A stretch of DNA of 64,000 nt from Ostrinia nubilalis (lineage: Eukaryota > Arthropoda > Insecta > Lepidoptera > Crambidae), in contig NC_087096.1 of assembly GCF_963855985.1 (NCBI RefSeq), forward strand, positions 7,440,001 through 7,504,000, read 5' to 3'. Positions 48,017-59,420 of the stretch are shown piece by piece (positions within the stretch are counted from its first letter, which is position 1; every line of letters begins with the position of its first letter). The notes under the pieces were generated by a model. The model was given only the letters and a program-made list of their open reading frames with translations, did not search any database and was not told the origin of the DNA. A program made the translations under genes and the position numbers.

Positions 48017-50519
48017 TTTTTTTTTTATGTGACAGGAGGCAAACGAGCAGACGGATCACCTGATGGTAAGTGATTACCGTCGCCCATAGACACCCGCAGA
48101 CCCAGGGGCGTTACAGGTGCGTTGCCGGCCTTTAAGGTAAAGATACGCTCTCCTCTTGAAAGCTTGCAGGTCGTATCCGTCCGGAAACACCGCAGACGAC
48201 AGTCCATTCCACAGTTTGGTTGTACGGGGCAGGAAGTTTCTAGAGAAACGTACTGTTGTGGACTGCCAACCATCTAAGTGATGGGGGTAGAAGTGCTGTC
48301 GGGTAGATCGGTGGCGAAAAGTGGCGGCAGGAATAAGTCCGGATAATTCTTCGGAGCACTCTTCGTGATACATGCGATAGAAGATGCACAGTGAGGATAC
48401 ATCTCTACGCAGCGCCAAGGGGTCAAGCCGATCCGAAATGTCCTGGCAGTCAACGATTCGAGCTGCTCTCCGTTCAATGCGGTCCAGAGGGAGAAGCTGG
48501 TACTGGGGCGCACCTGCCCAAAGATGAGAACAGTATTCCATATGAGGCCGAACCTGCGCCTTGTAAAGTTGCAGACGATGGGCTGGAGTGAAATACCGTC
48601 TCGATCTATTGAGCACACCAAGCTTCTTCGAGGCTAATTTAGCCTTACCCTCTAAATGACCACGGAACTGGACTTCGCTCGATATGTCGACACCAAGTAT
48701 TCCGATATTGGCTGAGGCAGTTAGGGGAGTGCTCTCGAAACAGCGGGATACGACAAACGGCAACTTTTTGGCGGTGAACGCGCAAACTTGTGTCTTTGTA
48801 GGGTTAAATTGGACCAAATTGCGTCGACCCCAGTCTGAGACCTTCTTCAAGGAGGTTTCAATTTCGGACACAAGTTTGTTACGGCTCTCAATGACGTTCT
48901 CCCGAGAGATACTTGCGCGGCCGGTATAAGCGGCATCAACCGTGCTGTCGTCCGCATAGCAATGCATGCCGCTAATTTGCAGCATATCATTGATATGCAG
49001 AAGGAAGAGCGTAGGCGATAGCACACAGCCTTGGGGGACACCAGCATTCACAGACATAGAATCTGAGCATTTGCTGTCGACAACGACCTTAATGCTTCTG
49101 TCTGCTAAAAAGCTGGCGACCCATCCGCATAATTTCTCGGGAAGCCCATAGGAAGGGAGCTTCGAAAGAAGCGCTTTGTGCCAAACCCGATCGAAGGCCT
49201 TCGCCATGTCCAAACTGACCGCCAATGCTTCCCCCTTAGTCTCGATCGCCTGTGCCCAACAATGTGTCAAGTAGACCAGAAGATCACCAGCCGAGCGACC
49301 TCCACGGAAACCATACTGTCGGTCACTTAGCAACTGGTGGGCCTCTAGGTACCGAAGGAGCTGGCTGTTGATAATGGATTCCATTATCTTCGAGAACAAG
49401 GAGGTGATTGCTATCGGCCTATAGTTGGACGGATTTGAGCGGTCACCTTTTTTAGGGATCGGGTGCACCAAAGCTGTCCTCCATGAGGTCGGGACTATGC
49501 CAGAGAGGTAGGAGAGCCGAAAAAGGCGCGTTAAAACCGGTGCTAACTCTGGAGCGCACGTCCTCAGCACGATAGGAGGGATTCCATCGGGCCCACTCGA
49601 CTTATGGATATCCAGGGAAAATAGAGCTAGGCGTACTGAGCTTTGGTGGAACCGGATATCCGGCATACAGCTATCACACCTCGGTATAATCGGTGGCTCA
49701 TGTCCCCCGTCATCCAGTGTCGAGTTGGACGCAAAGAGTTTGCCCAGAAGATCGGCTTTCTCCTTTGCATCGTGGGCCAACGAACCGTTTCCCATGTGCA
49801 GGGGTGGAAATGATGGCGTGCAGAAATTTCCTTGGATAGCTTTGGCAAGAGACCAGAACGCACGAGTTCCAGAAGGAAGACGCTCTAGCTTCCCACCAAT
49901 TCTACCAATGTGCTCCGACTTCGCCCTTGCAATGACTCTTTTGAAAGACCTAGAGGCAAAGTTAAACTCCTTTTTTAATGCGCTGGTGTTTTCATCCTGT
50001 AGCCTCGCTGCATTTGCCCAGGCTTGGTAGGATTCCTGCTTCCGGCGTAAAACCTTTTTGCAGGATTGACCAAACCAAGGCTGAGATTTGCCACCAATGG
50101 GAACAACAGAAGACGGTATGAAAAGTTCCATACCCTGCAGCACCACATCAGCAACAAGATCAGCAACGACGCTGGGATCATCCTGCGTGAAGCAAACCTG
50201 CCTCCAGGGGTAAGATGCGAAGAAGGACCGCATCTCATCCCAGTCTGCTGACTTGTAGTGCCACACGCGGCGACTGCATGCAACTCGTGGTCGCGGAGAG
50301 CACATGAGTGGCACCGTACTCCGGATAAGGCAATGGTCCGAGGAGCCCAGAGGGGCGCCAACGGATAGCTGATAGCCATCCGGATGGGAAGTCAGCAGAA
50401 GGTCCAACAGTGAAGGTTCTTGGCTCTCTACATCTGGGATTCGCGTGGGCGTAGTAACCAGTTGTGTCAAGCCATATGCGAAGGCGAAGTCGTGAACAGA
50501 TCTCCCTGCATGATCGGTC
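48017..50519 (-). mobile_element. Jockey-like non-LTR retrotransposon, 5'-truncated
   Basis: The element lies on the minus strand and ends with an A run (T run 48017-48026 on the plus strand) after the tail motif CACCTGATGGTAAGTGAT in reverse. The coding part starts abruptly within the endonuclease domain near 50519. A 5-base GATTC occurs directly outside both borders (48012-48016 and 50520-50524) and may be a short target-site duplication. The encoded protein resembles a very common lepidopteran reverse transcriptase family; I place it loosely in the jockey/I/CR1 assemblage and do not claim the clade. Confidence 0.85.
48074..50518 (-). CDS. Endonuclease-reverse transcriptase, 5'-truncated (jockey-like)
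   Basis: An uninterrupted frame of about 815 codons. Numbered from the codon at 50470: the end of the endonuclease domain has LLDLLLTSHP and SSDH (43-46). The reverse transcriptase core has PIPKKGD (338-344), the catalytic Asp in SLDMAKAFDRVW (D421), AGVPQGCVLSP and YADD (505-508). The C-terminal part includes RPHMEYCSHLW, RIERRAARI and KLWNGL. Upstream of 50470 the frame continues through a DHAGRSVHDFAFAYG-like segment to the element border, so the true start is lost. No stops or frameshifts are seen. Known role: target-primed reverse transcription; this copy lacks the 5' UTR, the first ORF and most of the endonuclease. Confidence 0.88.
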   Translation of the reverse strand, partial: TDHAGRSVHDFAFAYGLTQLVTTPTRIPDVESQEPSLLDLLLTSHPDGYQLSVGAPLGSSDHCLIRSTVPLMCSPRPRVACSRRVWHYKSADWDEMRSFFASYPWRQVCFTQDDPSVVADLVADVVLQGMELFIPSSVVPIGGKSQPWFGQSCKKVLRRKQESYQAWANAARLQDENTSALKKEFNFASRSFKRVIARAKSEHIGRIGGKLERLPSGTRAFWSLAKAIQGNFCTPSFPPLHMGNGSLAHDAKEKADLLGKLFASNSTLDDGGHEPPIIPRCDSCMPDIRFHQSSVRLALFSLDIHKSSGPDGIPPIVLRTCAPELAPVLTRLFRLSYLSGIVPTSWRTALVHPIPKKGDRSNPSNYRPIAITSLFSKIMESIINSQLLRYLEAHQLLSDRQYGFRGGRSAGDLLVYLTHCWAQAIETKGEALAVSLDMAKAFDRVWHKALLSKLPSYGLPEKLCGWVASFLADRSIKVVVDSKCSDSMSVNAGVPQGCVLSPTLFLLHINDMLQISGMHCYADDSTVDAAYTGRASISRENVIESRNKLVSEIETSLKKVSDWGRRNLVQFNPTKTQVCAFTAKKLPFVVSRCFESTPLTASANIGILGVDISSEVQFRGHLEGKAKLASKKLGVLNRSRRYFTPAHRLQLYKAQVRPHMEYCSHLWAGAPQYQLLPLDRIERRAARIVDCQDISDRLDPLALRRDVSSLCIFYRMYHEECSEELSGLIPAATFRHRSTRQHFYPHHLDGWQSTTVRFSRNFLPRTTKLWNGLSSAVFPDGYDLQAFKRRAYLYLKGRQRTCNAPGSAGVYGRR

Positions 50520-51978
50520 GATTCGTATATCTAATTGGTGTTCAGCAAGCGGTAATCCTCAAAGCACCTAAATAACTTAGCTGAATGTTTTGAACGATCC
50601 GCCCACTAATATGTAATGCATAGAAGCGTCGTAATTCGACAATTACCGTACCCGCGTCGCATGTGTTGTACAATTATACGGAAAGTTGTTATTGTTCCCG
50701 TCACGCAAATTACTAATTATTATTTAAGCGAGTATTATACGGAGCTGTACAAATGTGCGCGTCGTGTGAAGGAGTTACACCGGTGTATCATTCGTTTGTT
50801 TATTGCCAGGTTTTGCGAAATATTGAAACCATTAATAAAATTGTCATATGCGTCATAATTAATGGTTAATTAACAGGTTTACACAGTTTGCTTAATATAA
50901 ATGATACTGTTTTCTGAATCAGGTTAATCTGAAAACATTTTGGTTGAACTACTTATAAAATGATTGACACTTGCTGCTTGCATCTGTTTTATAAGATACG
51001 ATGAGATTAGATTGGCGATACTTAGTATAATCACTTTTTTAACCTAATCACGGCCTTGAGGCGGCTTGATAACGTCTGACAACAGGCCATTTGCCTTATT
51101 AGTCATTTGCATTACACCCGGGGTGGGTGCCATTAATCTGCACTCGGATTCGGATTACGATATGAAGAATTGCCTGAAATATCATGTATGGGAGGAGATG
51201 AGGCATAAGCTTTTGACAATACTTGAATTTTTCCTTATAAAGTAACTAACTGAAATGAAATTATTAATTTATGTACCTACAGACGAGGGAATATCAGGCA
51301 AATATCTAGTTATATGTTTGTAACAGGCACCATTTTGTAACAAAAAAAACAGTCTAATAATTTCTGTCGTCTGTATCAAAATTATAATTAGTTTCTAAAT
51401 TACACTAACTTGATTGTTGGAATAGAGCATTTACATTTATTATTTGCGGACTATTAGCGAAAATCATGCCAAAAGTCAAACCACATTAAATAAATATTAA
51501 TTTATTCGTAAATCCAGTTTGATTTCTAGCTAAGTGCACATTTAATTAGTTTTGAATTCATTATCATAACGTATAATTGACATTGTTTTATTCAATGATC
51601 TAGTTAAACAAATATGAATCTGGACATTTGTTGAAAATTAATTAAGTACTAAATACGTACACAAATGTAAAGAGCTTTAATGCTGCAATCAATGGCTGTA
51701 CGAGTGCTCTTGATGTTCATTCCAATTTACATCGACATATTTTGCTTTTCAGTAATGTGAAACTGAACCCTGACAAATGCAAAGGGATTCCGATATGCCT
51801 TCTTTTCTTTTTCGGTTTGTTTCGTCGCTCTCATTCACCGCGGAAATCTGAGACGAGTGAGTGATATGGGTATAGCCGACGTTGAATGTTGCGGTTTGGA
51901 AAATAAAAGTATTCAAAGTTAAACCTTTTGAGGTTACTTCTTCTTAAATTAAGTTTAAATCTTACGTTTTTAACGTCT
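50520..51978. other. Gene-free DNA with a CpG-richer block
   Basis: No gene is recognisable. About 50610-50830 is CpG-richer than its surroundings (CGTACCCGCGTCGCATGTG, GTGCGCGTCGTGTGAAGG) and carries an 80-codon frame with no known domain. It is a candidate conserved non-coding element. Confidence 0.4.
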
Positions 51979-52317
51979 GGAGAGGGCTATGCTCGGTGTT
52001 TCTTTACGAGATCGAATCAGAAATGAGGAGATCCGTAAACGAACTAAAGTCGCTGACATAGCCCGACGGATCAGCAAGCTGAAGTGGCAGTGGGCAGGGC
52101 ACATAGAACGCAGAACTGACGGCCGATGGGGCAGCAAGGTTCTGGAATGGAGGCCACGTACCGGAAAACGCAGCTTGGGACGTCCACCCACAAGGTGGAC
52201 CGACGACCTGATAAAGGTAGCAGGAAGGCGCTGGATGCAGGCCGCTACCAACCGTGCGATGTGAAAGTCATTGGGGGAGGCCTATGTTCAGCAGTGGACG
52301 TCCTGTGGCTGAAATGA
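51979..52317 (+). mobile_element. RTE-like 3'-end insertion with 11-bp target duplication
   Basis: Flanked by TTTTAACGTCT at 51968-51978 and 52318-52328, an exact 11-base duplication. The 339-bp insert encodes the C-terminus of the lepidopteran endonuclease-reverse transcriptase family: RMLGVSLRDRIRN-like, then KLKWQWAGHIERR, RPPTRWTDDLIKVAG and RRWMQA. The frame ends early at a TGA (52261) and a frameshift precedes the usual terminal segment. It ends GGCTGAAATGA with no expanded TGA tail. Dead on arrival by 5' truncation. Confidence 0.92.
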
Positions 52318-52328
52318 TTTTAACGTCT

Positions 52329-52767
52329 TAATCGTTTATTTGAATCTCTATGTATATCTAGATAAATAAGCACTTTAAATATACTTGTTTAACTACTAAA
52401 CTACTTAAAAATATGGCAAATGATGAAAAATATCTACGACACAGCAATAGAAGACATAAAACTTGGCACTAATGTTGTGCCATGTGCAAATTATCCGGCC
52501 GCCTTTCGGTGAATTTGCTCTGCCGTCTTACAGTTTGAGGGAGCTTCGGTAGCTTTGCAACGGAAATGCAACGAGACGAGTTGAACTTATAAATTATTCA
52601 AGTAGTGAGGCACTTCAAATATAGCACACCCGCTGCCTGTTATTTTGAGAACAACGAATGCTCCGTCGACATCGAGCGGGTGTGCCGCGAGCCGCTCCGC
52701 TTGACCTCATTCCAAGTTTAGGCACAGACCAGCGACTAACGGCCACATCACTATTTTACATTCATTA
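52329..52767. other. Gene-free DNA with a CpG-richer block
   Basis: No gene is recognisable. About 52495-52720 is CpG-rich (TTATCCGGCCGCCTTTCGG, GCCGCGAGCCGCTCCGC) and has an imperfect inverted pair GCACACCCGCTG / CGAGCGGGTGTGC. Candidate conserved non-coding element. Confidence 0.4.
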
Positions 52768-52945
52768 GAGGGCTTAGTGTTAGTTTACATCAAACGTCCT
52801 CACTAGTGAGCGCGTAAAAAATGTCATTAAATGTATGACGGACTGTACAGCGCCCCTAGCGGAAACTTTCAAGAACTAAAATTTACATTTATTTTTAACG
52901 CGCTCACTAGTGAGGACGTTTCATGTAAACTCACACTCAGCCCTC
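52768..52945. mobile_element. MITE with GAGGGCTTAGTGT inverted ends
   Basis: The left arm GAGGGCTTAGTGTTAGTTTA, then CGTCCTCACTAGTGAGCGCG, pairs with the right arm CGCGCTCACTAGTGAGGACG, then TAAACTCACACTCAGCCCTC. Arms are about 55 bases with few mismatches. Centre contains CAGCGCCCCTAGCGG. No coding capacity; the plus-strand 70-codon frame is a by-product. Confidence 0.85.
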
Positions 52946-54005
52946 AGTCCTTGCTAAATACTTGGATTGTTACTCACTCAGGCCCGGATTCAGAACAGTT
53001 GCACAAATCTAGAATCAAACGCAGGCATAATGTTTTAATTTAGACCAATCACAGACTTGATGATTCCAGAAGCATGCTTGATGGCTTTGTCAAAGTCTTT
53101 GAAACTTTTCGGTACATACATACTGTTTACTGATTAACGGAGATGAGAAGACCTTGCGTATGTCTATTTTTTTGTTTTCTATCAGCAAATGTTTACCATA
53201 CAAACATGTTTCTGTAAATAACCCTATATGTAACATTAAAAAGTCCTAGTAAGTTTTCACGAATGTGAGCGTAGAGGGTAATCCCTGAAACTACCGATCC
53301 GTTTCTTGAAACCTTTCATTGATATAAAGATACACCATTCTCGAAGGGTATTGGATTTGTATTCCAGGAATAGACGCCGTTCCCGAGGGATGAGCGAGAG
53401 TCCTTCGTTGGAAAGAAATAGGACATTATTTTTATCATATTTATTACAATTTTTTCATCACTCTTCGTAATTTTCATACATGAAAAATTTGGTACCTAAA
53501 TGGACTGTCTGCTGATGACAATTTGTATGGAAAGTTTCTTGTGGAAAGTTGTAGCATTTGAGCAGTTTAAGCAACCCTTTTTAATCAAGTATAAAAAATA
53601 CATCCTGTATAGTATGCAGCTATGGGTGCCTGTATACAGCTCTTAAGTTATATCAACCCCTCAAAAGATTTCAAGATTAGGGATTAAATCGAGTGGCTGT
53701 TTCCTTGGATCTATGTTGAGGCCTTATGCCTAAAGCCACTTGTCTCTTTGAGCCACATACTGATTACTGAGTCGCGCAAAATTTATGGGATATTTTAAGT
53801 AATTTAACTCTTGTGGTCCAGAAAGACATTCCTATAACATATTATACTCTACGTAAAAGGTGTTTGAGAACAAACTTTTACTCTCGTGCAGAAGTTTATT
53901 GTTGCAATAAGGTCATAGAAGTAAACGAAGTCGGTTAAAAAAAAGATTAAAAAGCTTTTTATGGCAGACCACACAATATTAGTGGATGCAAATTACATAA
54001 ACTTC
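52946..54005. other. Gene-free AT-rich DNA
   Basis: I see nothing recognisable in this stretch. Confidence 0.5.
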
Positions 54006-54612
54006 AAAGGACAATGACCAAAAATGTATGGAGTGTGGTCCAAATGTCCACCACTAACGAGACCTATCTAGTAAAATAGTCTAGGTACTAAATACTGATT
54101 CATTATAAGCAAACCGCAATCAAAAATATGCTGTCAGTAAAAAGTTATGACTGAATGAAAAGTCATGTTTTTTACCTTTTCATCCGAAAAATGTTCTTGA
54201 TATCATTCTATCCATCGCACATTTTGGATTAATCTATGCATGTTATGTCATGTCGCTTAGTGTGACATGTTAGATTCTCGCTAAAAGAAAAAAAAATAAG
54301 CTCAGAAGAAAGACATCAATATTGGAATTATGGTCGGGTGGTCGCTGCTCCGCCCCTATTGTTTGTAGGGTGATGTTAAAACCATCCTTGATAAATGGGC
54401 TATCCATAACAGAAATAATTTTTCAAATCGGACCAGTAGTTCCTGAGATTAGCGCGTAAACTACTACAATTTTTCATACAGTCATAACTTTTTACTGACA
54501 GCTTATTTTTTTTTCGTCCCATACTGAAAGTTAATCTCTATTTAATGGACTATAAGCCAATATAGGTCTTATTAGTGGTGGACATTTGGACCACTTTTGG
54601 TCATTGTCCTTT
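54006..54612. mobile_element. Inverted-repeat element with AGGACAATGACCAAAA ends
   Basis: The left arm (54006 to about 54160) and right arm (about 54475-54612) are imperfect inverses. Shared blocks are AAAGGACAATGACCAAAA, GTGGTCCAAATGTCCACC, GAGACCTAT versus AAGACCTAT, and CTGTCAGTAAAAAGTTATGA. The centre holds a retroelement tail and no transposase frame, so this is a non-autonomous DNA transposon. Target duplication not identified. Confidence 0.75.
54375..54465. mobile_element. Retroelement tail nested in the inverted-repeat element
   Basis: Contains GGGCTATCCATAACAGAAAT, TTTTTCAAATCGGACCAGTA and GTTCCTGAGATTAGCGCG, the family also present at 36405-36530. It separates the two arms of the host element. 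Confidence 0.6.
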
Positions 54613-57600
54613 TCATATTGTTGAAAACACGGGTCATATTTTGTATGCGGTAATCAAACAAATTATTGTTTATTTCCGTAGCGTTATTTGTATTATGAAT
54701 TAGTAAATAATACAATAAACATTAATTGTTTTCATGTTCAGCTATTACTGTTGCATTGCATTTGGAATATTCGCATTTAATAATACTCGTAAGCTGTTAA
54801 GTAACAATATTTTTAAAATGTTATGACTCTAAAATAGCTTACAACTTAACAAAGTGCAGTACATAAGGGTAAATTACTTTATTAATTGTATATATTCTAT
54901 GTAATAAATAACTTATAAATTGGTAAAAAGTAAAATGTAACAACCTTTTTTCTGTATACAGAGGGTTGTATACCAATATACATAACATATACACTGCCTT
55001 AAAATAGCAGGCTTCGATCCGGGCCAGGAAATAGGTCCGCTATATCCGGATGCATTAAATGTTATGAAACGACGTGACCAGTCAGTTGGCCGGATAATTC
55101 TGCTGCTGAAAAATTTCAGGATCGTTTTTATTGAGATATCTTACAAAGTAATAAAATTTTACAATTTTGTTTCAGCTTCCCAATGTAGCCTTTTGACATT
55201 TTATTCATTTATTTTTGAAATCCATTGTTCTTGTTTGAACTTGCCTTGTTTGGTCGATTAATTGGTAATTGAATGGAATACACAATTTAATGGCTTCTCC
55301 TAAGGTCAGAGGTCATCAAGAGAGTTTTTAAAAGATGTGTTTTTCTTTACAAATCAGCTGATAAGTTGCTTAAAAATAAATAAAGATCCTTGTATTTTTT
55401 AATTTTATTTAAACTAAGTACTATATGAAGTTTTAAACACCTGTATCTGTCAACTGTTTGATAGAAACAGCATAATGTTCTAGGCATATGTGGCATAATT
55501 TAAGCTTGTTGTAATTAGGTCTTAACAAATAAGTCCATTACTAACTATTCTAATTATAGCTTAGAGCTCAAAAACAATATTACAAAGCGATTAATCTACA
55601 CCTTCAATTAATTGAATTCGATCAACGCGAGTCCCTAACTCCTATACGCAAGTCTTTACAAACTGATACGAGACACATAATCTGTCTTACAAAATTAAAT
55701 TAAAGTTTATATAGAACTTCAAGTCTTTGAGGTGACATTGAATTGGCACACAGCTGTAGACAATACAGGTGAGGTGTAAGATTCTGTGAAAAACCAATTT
55801 TAAACGCAAATAAACGCATAGATACTGCTTATGGGCTGGTATATAGGGCGTATGATTTAAAATAACTTTGAAAAGTAACATCAAAATACATTGAAATAGT
55901 TCGTCTCCTTTTCATTTCGACTAACCTTATAATAATAATATAATTATATTTGTTATTTTATGATAACTGAAACAGATGGATGGATAGTGAATCACTTGAT
56001 AATAATTATAGATTTTAAATTACGAGAGTCGAAATGCATGGTTTTAACAACTTCATAATAGTAAAGTAATACAACACAACACAAGGAAACGTTGCAGTAA
56101 CTTCCATATCAAAGTGTTCCAAAATGAATTTGTGTATTATTTATTATCCTTTAACCGGCTTGCAAACGCTTCTTCCGGCACAAACAAACTGGGAGAAGCA
56201 GAGACATCAATAATACAGGGTGAAACTTGAAACAAACATCTATTTCGGAGGCTGGCAACACATCGTAACGAAACAACCATTAGACTCTACGTGCCGTAAC
56301 TGTGTATCTGATTTGGAACTACTTTCAGCCCTTACTTTAATAGTTGTTTGGAACAAGTGATACAAAAACCCCTCATTTATCAGTGTAATAATATTTTGTA
56401 ATCTTTTTTTGGTAACATAAGAGACTAAATAAATGTTACTTATGTTACGTTTTACTTAATTGGCAATAAATCCAAGGCACAGATTCTGTAAAAAACAACA
56501 ATAAAATCTAAAGCCCACTAGACATAATCGAATATTGAAATCAAATCACATCTCGACAGTTCTACAGAACTTTTCAATTAATTGTTAGTGTAAACAATTG
56601 CTGCCCAATTGTATTCACTATTTATACGTTTCTCAAGAAACGAGAATGGTCTATATTATTAATATTTTGGTGCTACTCAACCTCAGACACATCTCAGAAA
56701 TGAAAGGGGTCAAAATTAACGCATGTTTATTTGCTACGTTTCAGGAGCTTACTAGCTTCAGCATCTGGCTATTTTACTATCCAAACCTTAATCTATATTT
56801 CTTCACACAACACTTGTAGACTACGATATTTATTTCCTCTCGATAAGTCACATACGTCTTCCATTTATAAACGTACCGAATCGATCACTATTAAAATTGA
56901 AACACACACATCGCTGTCTCCAGTCATCTCTTCTTCAGCTATAATACATTCATACTCAACATTGAGCCATTCATCCCTTTGCGCCACAAATACTAAAGAG
57001 TTTCTAACCAGTAATTTCGAATAATAGTCACAATTAAAACACTTCGTTCGACACCCGACTCCAGCCTCGAGTTGTAATTAATTTCTTTATTGACAGCTTC
57101 ATTGTGGAAATAGAGGCTTACTCATTGGTGCCAATTAATTAGGATATACTGAAATACGGTTTGTAATTAACAAACAAACTTATTAGCAGACGTATTTTAT
57201 GCGACCTTTGTTTTTATATCCAGCTATGCTGGATCCAATTACAAAGATATTGGTTTTGAGCAAATATTTGTTATTTACTAGAAAAATAATCGTTTTGCCA
57301 GACTTCATTTGAAGTTTTGTTTTAGTTATAGAGTGGAAGGTCATTTTAAATTGGTTCTGGGTGTAAGGTCAGAATAGTTACACAATGAAATTTAATACAT
57401 AATATGAATAAATTTCGGCTTAATCGTTAAAATAAAATATTAAGTTTAACTATTTGCATGCTACAAAATAACGAGATATTAATACTTGAAGACACTATTA
57501 TAAATACAGTCATTTTATTTAAAAAAAATACAAAATGATTTTTCTTTCTCACTACTTTCAACTAATTTGTCAATTGAACCGCAAATTAGTAATTTCTACA

Positions 57601-58371
57601 AGTTTACAACTGCGATTAATATCTTCAGTAAACGTGTTACGTGCAACGGCGAGATACGCCACTTATGATAGTTAATCGCGACCCATTAATCTGCGGCATT
57701 TACAGACTACGTGTTACGAAATATTCAAACTCGAAACTATATTACTTTAAACGGTACACCACGTAAATATGTTTGTCTGAATATCGCTCGCGTTACGGTA
57801 ACAGCATATCCGGAAACTCGCGAATTAATTAGACTAGCTCTACTAAAATACATACTAATACAGACTCTCCTACCCTTGTATGATGAGCTACATTCGAACG
57901 AACACTTAAGCGAGTGCGTGGCATGTAGGCATATTTTATGTTCATGCGAAAACTACACAAGTTTGTTTAGTCTAATATAAACTAAACTAATAAAAAGAAG
58001 AGTACGAGTAGAGACGTGTTCTTCTCTATAAAAATGATCATGCCATGAGAAAAGTAAAGAATTACCTAACCTCAAAAATGAAATAAGTATTTTTTACTAC
58101 CAAGATCAACTACACCGCAATACAAGGCGTGGCATAGATTTTTTAAGTTGCCTTAACTATTATTTAATATGCAAGTATCTCTGTTAACAAGAGGATTTGG
58201 CTATACATATTGAAATTAGGTAGGTATTTATCACAAACACATAGATTATTCGGTCGAAAACGTCGTGCTGCAATTGTTTCATGCGTAAGAAATTCATCAC
58301 TCATTTGTTTATTGCTCCTGTGAGTGTTACGTTACATAAGTTGAAACCGTTGTAAGGCTTGTGAGTTTTGG
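54613..58371. other. Gene-free AT-rich DNA
   Basis: No gene is recognisable. An isolated CAGGGTGAAACTTGAAAC at about 56216 may be an orphan element end. About 57630-57930 is CpG-richer and carries an 89-codon frame (57711-57980) with no known domain; it may be a conserved non-coding block. Confidence 0.45.
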
Positions 58372-59420
58372 CCTAATCGCTCCAAGTTCCACAATGGCCC
58401 TGCAGCCGAGTCAGCGTTGAGTTGTGTGATTTGTCCGTATTGTGTGTGCCAGCCCAGAGCGCCGTAACAGCAAATTAGAACCAAGACGATCTATGACGGT
58501 GAATCGTAGGTAGAGATTTGCCTAACGTTTGCGTCTTGCTTAGTTTAGTTTAGCAACATGTGAATGCTCTTGCTGTTTCAGCTCTCCTCTATAACTTTAG
58601 ATTAGATAGAGTCGTCGGTGATGTATTAACACAACTAGTCGAGTATGTTATCCACAGCAGAACTATCTGCAAGAGATTTTCAAAGGAATTAAACGATTAA
58701 TGATGTCTAAAATCTAGTGCCGTGATTGTATTTGTGCACTTTGACCCGATTTCTCTAAGTGCCACATGGCCCTGCAGTCAAAAATCAGCGTTATGTTGTA
58801 TAATACCTACACCAGTATTGTGTACTAGCGGCCGCCCGCGACTTCGTACGCGTGGACTCCGTTTTACCCCCGTAGGGGTGGAGTTTCGTAAAATCCGTTC
58901 TTAGCGGATGTCCTACTGAACTACAAACCTACCTGCCAAATTTCAAGTTTTTAGGTGTTATAGTTTCTGAGATTTCTTGTTTAATCAATGAGTGGTATTT
59001 CGCTTTTATAGATGTGTATTGCCTAAAGCATTATGTCAGCCAATTGGAGCCAAGTCGGTCTATGCCAGTGAAACGGCACAGTTTCTATTTATTGTTTTAC
59101 GTCTAACTAGAGAATGCCCTTTCAGCCGTCTATAGCTATTATGTAGCGTTGCACAGGTCATTTATTGAGAAAATTGCGATTCACGGCAGAACAATCTACA
59201 AAGACATCTGTACTTCAAAGTCATATACAACATCCCTTTTGATTGTCTTTAGCTTACTGTCGTAACAGTTACATTCGTGCACTCTGGCCCGATTGCCCAC
59301 AATAGCCTTGCAAGACTGTTGATTTCTCCATATTGTATATGCGAGTGTGTTGACTACACCGTAACGGCAAATTAGAGCCAAGTCGATCTATGTCGGTGAT
59401 TCGGAAGCGTCTGGTACAGC
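58372..59420. repeat. Degenerate tandem triplet, ~350-375-bp period
   Basis: Unit 1 from 58372, unit 2 from about 58741 and unit 3 from about 59281. Shared features in order: ATGGCCCTGCAG or equivalent (CCTTGCAAG in unit 3), a TATTGTGT/TATTGTAT segment, a CCGTAAC-GCAAATTAGAGCCAAG-like segment, TCTATG-CGGTGA, and CAGAACTATCTGCAAGAG versus CAGAACAATCTACAAAGA. Unit 2 is split by a 188-bp insertion. No common reading frame is visible. I do not recognise the family. Confidence 0.7.
58825..59012. mobile_element. 188-bp dispersed repeat with 6-bp target duplication
   Basis: Begins CTAGCGGCCGCCCGCGACTTC and continues with CCGTAGGGGTGGAGTTTCG and GCCAAATTTCAAGTTTTTAG to GAGTGGTATTTCGCTTTTAT. It is flanked by TGTGTA at 58819-58824 and 59013-59018. 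It interrupts the second tandem unit, whose flanks rejoin in alignment with units 1 and 3. Same family as 45092-45377. Confidence 0.9.
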
